A stretch of 64,000 nt of DNA from positions 1 through 64,000 of the forward strand of contig SDZD01000023.1 in assembly GCA_004172935.1 (NCBI GenBank). The letters are read 5' to 3'. The translations under genes and the position numbers were made by a program. Under the pieces are notes generated by a model that saw nothing but the letters and a program-made list of their open reading frames with translations, did not search any database and was not told where the DNA came from. Positions 60,516-64,000 of this stretch are shown here, piece by piece. The stretch is from a bacterium (lineage in GTDB: Bacteria; Armatimonadota; Abditibacteriia; Abditibacteriales; Abditibacteriaceae). The number at the start of each line of letters is the position of its first letter. Positions within the stretch are counted from its first letter, which is position 1.

Positions 60516-61274
60516 ATGTTCAGCATCAAATCCCTCTCAGGAGCAAGCGCCAAGCGTTCGGGTTTTACCCTTATAGAACTTTTGGTGGTTATCGCCATCA
60601 TCGCGATTTTGGCGGCTATTCTTTTCCCGGCTTTTGCCAGAGCGCGCGAAAACGCGCGTCGTACATCGTGCGCGAGCAACCTGAAGCAAATCGGTTTGGG
60701 TGTGTTGCAGTATCAGCAGGATTATGATGAGCGTTACCCGATACGGGCTTATGGCCCCAGTCCCGGCAACTATGTGGTGTGGGGGCAGGTCATTCAACCC
60801 TACATCAAAAGCACACAGTTGTTTCAGTGTCCCAGCAACACAAAGGGCCAGGTAATCACAGATGGCGAGACAGCTGCACTCCCTCAAGTGGCGACGGGCT
60901 ACGCCATGAATCCTCGCTTCGACCAACTTTCCACGGCAGCTATCAACGAGGTTTCGCGCAAAATTTTGGTGGGAGAGCGCACTTCCAACTATGCGAACTC
61001 AGGCATGGCGTGGTGGGATTGGGGCAATAGCGGCAGCACCGGCTTCGCGAACGAAGGCTTTGGTGGACATCTGGGGACAATGAACCTGCTGTACGCGGAT
61101 GGACATGTCAAATCGCTGAAAGGCACTGCCACTGTGGGTGGCGGCTTCAACCAGTGGGGTCGTTTCGACTCTAACACTGGCGCAACTGCGTGCAATGCCA
61201 GCCCCGACATCAACTGCGATGTAGTGCCAACCGAAGTCATAGCCAACCTGGCGGCTATGGACGCCAAGTTTTAG
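60516..61274 (+). CDS. DUF1559-type pseudopilin, second GH99-locus copy
   Basis: 252 residues with AGGAGG ribosome site 9 nt upstream, the best in the window. Leader [16 protein letters not shown], so Gly is at -1, unlike the Ala of the other copies, then [48 protein letters not shown] and [10 protein letters not shown]. No operator of the shared classes is upstream; the leader is structured instead. Terminator at 61299. Confidence 0.86.
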   Translation: MFSIKSLSGASAKRSGFTLIELLVVIAIIAILAAILFPAFARARENARRTSCASNLKQIGLGVLQYQQDYDERYPIRAYGPSPGNYVVWGQVIQPYIKSTQLFQCPSNTKGQVITDGETAALPQVATGYAMNPRFDQLSTAAINEVSRKILVGERTSNYANSGMAWWDWGNSGSTGFANEGFGGHLGTMNLLYADGHVKSLKGTATVGGGFNQWGRFDSNTGATACNASPDINCDVVPTEVIANLAAMDAKF

Positions 61275-61298
61275 TCGAGAAAAAGATTTACCTTGTAG

Positions 61299-61341
61299 AA
61301 GAACAGGCGCGCATCTGATTTAAGTGCGCGCCTGTTCTTTT
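61299..61341 (+). terminator. Terminator after second GH99-locus pseudopilin
   Basis: 15-bp arms (61299-61313, 61325-61339) followed by TTTTG. Confidence 0.82.
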
Positions 61342-61437
61342 GTGATTTTTGGTAACTGATACCTTGTTATTTTCTCAGTTGCGCACCTGACATGCTTATT
61401 CCAAAATGCAAGATGTTTGGTGATAGGAATGCAAAAA

Positions 61438-62163
61438 ATGAAAATGAGTTCGAGCAAAAAGGCACTTTATCTGGGTGTTCCGGCAATTCTGGGCGCGTTA
61501 GGGTTGTGCGCCGTGGCTCAAGGTAAGTGGACGCTGAGCGTGGGGGGGCACACGATTTCGACGAACGCCCGCAATATTGGTGGCACGACTTATGTTCCCA
61601 TCGGTGATGTCGCGAAGGCGCTTAATATGCGTGTGAGCGTGAAAGGGAACAAAATCTCACTACTTCCCGCTGGTGGCGCGACACAGGTCGGCAAAATCGT
61701 GGGAAATATCAACGAAGACCTTTCGAGCGGACTTTATGGTTTCAAAGTATTGGGAGTAACACGGGCCGAGTCGTACGATCTCAAATACCCCACCATCTAC
61801 CAACGCGCTGAAACAGTGAAGGCAAAGGATGGACAGGAGTTGGTAATCGTGAGTTGCCGCCTCAAAAACCAAACTCAAAAAATTATCTCGTTCCCCTTTT
61901 CCATCAACTATAAACCGACCAACACCTCACTCACAGATTTGGAAGCCCAATCTTATGCGCCGCTTTATTACGATGCAGCTTTCGATGCGGGTGGGCCATT
62001 TCTACGCAAGGTATTGCCAGCGGCCTCGCTCAATGTTGTCCTTGTCTTCGCAGTGCCCAAAGACACCAAGATTAAAGACGTGGTGTATGGCATGATTTCC
62101 TACGACGACTGGGTGTATAACAAACCCGCCGTCGATTTTCGGGTTCATGTTCAGGATAAATAA
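61438..62163 (+). CDS. Secreted copper-amine-oxidase-N / DUF4352-like protein, second copy
   Basis: 241 residues from the third in-frame ATG at 61438, where AGGA lies 9 nt upstream. Signal peptide (KKALYLGVPAILGALGLCAVA), amine-oxidase-N-like segment (TLSVGGHTISTNARNIGGTTYVPIGDVAKALN) and DUF4352-like half (GQELVIVSCRLKNQTQKIISF). Paralogue of 10244-10978: both end the second domain with GPF and a following VLP or LVP segment. Function unknown. Confidence 0.68.
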   Translation: MKMSSSKKALYLGVPAILGALGLCAVAQGKWTLSVGGHTISTNARNIGGTTYVPIGDVAKALNMRVSVKGNKISLLPAGGATQVGKIVGNINEDLSSGLYGFKVLGVTRAESYDLKYPTIYQRAETVKAKDGQELVIVSCRLKNQTQKIISFPFSINYKPTNTSLTDLEAQSYAPLYYDAAFDAGGPFLRKVLPAASLNVVLVFAVPKDTKIKDVVYGMISYDDWVYNKPAVDFRVHVQDK

Positions 62164-62178
62164 GACCCACTAGACAAC

Positions 62179-62208
62179 AAAAAGGCCCCCAATGTTGGGG
62201 GCCTTTTT
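62179..62208. terminator. Bidirectional terminator
   Basis: 14-bp arms with A5/T5 ends between convergent genes (62163 and 62226). Confidence 0.88.
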
Positions 62209-62225
62209 GTTTGTTTATGATGCTT

Positions 62226-63395
62226 TTAGACGATTGCGACTTCGGATTCGGGATCGAAGAGGTGCAAGGCGTTGGTATCCAGCGCCACATCGAGGGTATG
62301 GCCTTCTCTGGCGTTGGTGTCGGCGTCGATTTCGGCGACGAGCGATTGCTGGCCAGCGCGCAAGTAGACGATGGTACGAGCGCCCATAGCTTCGGTTACT
62401 TCGACTTGCATCGGGATGGCGGCGTCGGACCAGTGGGGCGTACCCACCAGTAGAGCGCGGTCATGGACATCTTCGGGGCGAATACCGAGGACGACATCTT
62501 TGCCGACGTAGGATTTCAAGGAGGCCGCTTTGGACTGGGGCAGTTTGATTTCAAACGAACCAGCGTTCAGAACGGGGTCAGCGCCCTGCATGGCGACTTT
62601 GCAGGTCAGGAAGTTCATCGACGGAGTGCCAATGAAGCCCGCAACGAACATGTTGGCCGGGTGATGGTAGAGAGCGAGCGGTGTGTCGCACTGCTGCAAA
62701 ATGCCATCTTTCATAACCGCGATGCGCTGCCCCATCGTCATAGCCTCGACTTGGTCGTGGGTAACGTAGATGGTGGTGACGCCAAGGCGGCGGTGCAACT
62801 TGGTGAGTTCGGCGCGGGTTTGAACGCGCAGTTTGGCGTCCAAGTTGGAAAGCGGCTCATCCATCAAGAAGACTTCGGGGTGGCGCACGATGGCGCGGCC
62901 CAAAGCCACACGTTGACGCTGACCGCCCGAAAGCGCTTTGGGTTTGCGATCAAGAAGCTGGGTGATGCCGAGCAGTTCGGCAGCATCGCGCACTTCTTTG
63001 TCGATGGCGGCTTGAGCCTTTTTGACTTCTTCGCCGCCAGTCAAACGACCGAAGAAGCCGGGAAGACGACGCAGCTTGAGCGAAAACGCCATGTTGTCGT
63101 ACACGCTCATGTGGGGATAGAGCGCGTAGTTCTGGAACACCATCGCGATATTGCGGTCGCCTGGTGCGATGTCGTTGACACGGCGCGAACCGATGAGGAT
63201 GTCGCCACCAGTGATGTCTTCCAGACCAGCCAACATACGTAGAGCTGTCGACTTGCCGCAGCCCGATGGACCAACGAGCACCAGAAATTCGCCGTCGCGA
63301 ATATCGAGATTCAAATTCTTAACCGCCGCAACGGTTTTACCGGATTGAGGGTCTTGGTAGGTTTTGCTCAGACCTTGCAGTGCCACGCTTGCCAT
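62226..63395 (-). CDS. Sugar ABC transporter ATPase, UgpC/MsmX type
   Basis: 389 residues from the ATG at 63395. Walker A GPSGCGKST, Q-loop FQNYALYPHMSV, signature LSGGQRQRVALGRAI, Walker B VFLMDEPLSNLDAKLR, H-loop YVTHDQ, and the C-terminal TOBE/OB domain (LGIRPEDVHD, VVLGIRPED). This kind of ATPase is often shared by several sugar importers. It is divergent from the sugar-binding lipoprotein starting at 63833, a likely partner. Confidence 0.92.
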   Translation of the reverse strand: MASVALQGLSKTYQDPQSGKTVAAVKNLNLDIRDGEFLVLVGPSGCGKSTALRMLAGLEDITGGDILIGSRRVNDIAPGDRNIAMVFQNYALYPHMSVYDNMAFSLKLRRLPGFFGRLTGGEEVKKAQAAIDKEVRDAAELLGITQLLDRKPKALSGGQRQRVALGRAIVRHPEVFLMDEPLSNLDAKLRVQTRAELTKLHRRLGVTTIYVTHDQVEAMTMGQRIAVMKDGILQQCDTPLALYHHPANMFVAGFIGTPSMNFLTCKVAMQGADPVLNAGSFEIKLPQSKAASLKSYVGKDVVLGIRPEDVHDRALLVGTPHWSDAAIPMQVEVTEAMGARTIVYLRAGQQSLVAEIDADTNAREGHTLDVALDTNALHLFDPESEVAIV

Positions 63396-63563
63396 AGTGT
63401 TTTTTCGGTGTTTCGCAACGGTCAGGGCGCGCGAAGCAGAAAATTGCGACACGTGGACGACGGTTCAAGTTGCGAAGAAGAAGCACTAAATACTTTACCG
63501 AAAACGCGGTGCAGACTTCGGATTGCTATGTCAGGATGCAACATAAAAGTCGGCGAATGGCGG

Positions 63564-63591
63564 TTAGATTGGCTTCTTAAATGGGTACAAT
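63564..63591 (+). promoter_or_regulatory. Possible promoter before sugar-binding lipoprotein
   Basis: TTAGAT (63564-63569), 16-bp spacer ending TGGG, TACAAT (63586-63591). Same spacing as the shared class, weaker -35. A GGTATACC site lies at 63741-63748. Confidence 0.4.
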
Positions 63592-63736
63592 CGTCTCGTG
63601 AACACGATGTGTCAGGCAGATTTACCCCATACGAGAAGGAAGCTGAGTGAATATCGGTATTTGTGTGTTGACGTTGGCATTTCGCTTGACAGAGCTAGAA
63701 ACACGGAGCCAAGATTTTAACTCCAAGTCAATCAGT

Positions 63737-63752
63737 CTCAGGTATACCAATT
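63737..63752. promoter_or_regulatory. Palindromic operator, GGTATACC class
   Basis: CTCAGGTATACCAATT; in the other sense it matches 7580-7595 at 13 of 16 positions. Located 80 bp before the sugar-binding lipoprotein start. Confidence 0.45.
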
Positions 63753-63832
63753 CGTTGAATTTCCCAAATCTATATGTTTTCTCCGTGGCCAGTAGGCCGG
63801 GGAATTAGTGAGCGCGTAGTAGTTCCAAAGAT

Positions 63833-64000
63833 ATGTCTTTTTCTGATTTAGCATCCAGCCGTCTATCGCGGCGCCGTTTTCTGGGCGCCGGGGCTACTCT
63901 GGGCGCGGGTGCGCTGCTGGCGGGTTGCACCAGCCGTTATTCCATGCCGGGAAAACGAATCACTCTCTCCCAATGGTTTCATCAGTACGGCGAAGATGGC
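63833..64000 (+). CDS. Sugar ABC transporter substrate-binding lipoprotein, N-terminal fragment
   Basis: 56 residues visible before the right window edge. Twin-arginine motif SRRRFLGAG, hydrophobic core and lipobox LLAGC, then KRITLSQWFHQYGEDG, the usual opening strand of family-1 solute-binding proteins. Likely partner of the divergent MsmX-type ATPase. Confidence 0.75.
   Translation, partial: MSFSDLASSRLSRRRFLGAGATLGAGALLAGCTSRYSMPGKRITLSQWFHQYGEDG

Noticed and set aside
1-64000. tRNA, rRNA, insertion sequences or prophage genes
   Set aside because: No cloverleaf with a T-loop consensus, no rRNA-like sequence, no transposase, integrase or phage structural protein was recognised.

Overview
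This window reads as chromosome of a free-living polysaccharide-degrading bacterium, most likely Armatimonadota (an Abditibacterium-like lineage would fit). That placement is inference. It rests on six pseudopilin-like DUF1559 proteins ([16 protein letters not shown] start, conserved C-x3-LKQIG and DGHVK motifs), many Tat or lipoprotein secreted glycosidases, several LacI regulators each with its own palindromes, and ordinary housekeeping genes (rplY, pth, trpF, a group-2 sigma factor). I saw no rRNA, tRNA, CRISPR array, prophage or insertion sequence.

Layout. 1-7.6 kb is a pectin locus on the minus strand: an esterase-like fragment, PL10 pectate lyase, GH43 arabinanase, PL11 rhamnogalacturonan lyase, a pseudopilin, a LacI regulator and a lipoprotein with a zinc-protease-like motif. 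Three of these genes share an AAACCGGTTT-type operator. 8.5-23.1 kb holds a BNR-propeller glycan enzyme, two tandem pseudopilins, a secreted trypsin-tachylectin fusion with a stand-alone tachylectin paralogue, and a LacI plus rhamnose-type ABC transporter operon in which ATPase and permease are fused. The BNR gene, the pseudopilins and the transporter operon share TGATTAAT-N2-ATTAATCA palindromes. 23.4-28 kb is a SWIM-finger protein with a 962-residue repeat-like partner. 28-42 kb is mostly housekeeping and transport (GH16 enzyme, MATE pump, L25, ring-cleavage dioxygenase-like lipoprotein, ChaA, Pth, thioredoxin, TrpF, epimerase, peroxiredoxin, sigma factor). 42.2-45.3 kb is LacI, pseudopilin and a beta-propeller glycosidase. 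45.7-54.7 kb carries a GH38 alpha-mannosidase, aldo/keto reductase, GH51 arabinofuranosidase, Gfo/Idh oxidoreductase and uronate isomerase UxaC. 55-60 kb is a large DUF6785-like membrane protein with a GH99-like secreted enzyme and two pseudopilins. 61-64 kb has a second copper-amine-oxidase-N/DUF4352 protein, an MsmX-type ATPase and the start of a sugar-binding lipoprotein.

How it works together. Pectin is cut outside the cell (PL10, PL11, GH43, GH51), sugars enter by ABC transporters, and uronates are isomerised by UxaC. The strongest unexplained pattern is regulatory. About ten promoters share a -35 resembling TTTAAA, a spacer of exactly 16 bp ending in GGG or TGG, and a -10 resembling TATAWT; most have a palindromic operator 10-16 bp downstream. 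At least five of the six pseudopilin genes sit behind such a promoter, or directly behind a LacI gene that has one. The window therefore looks like several substrate-specific LacI regulons, each commanding its own pseudopilin as well as enzymes and transporters.
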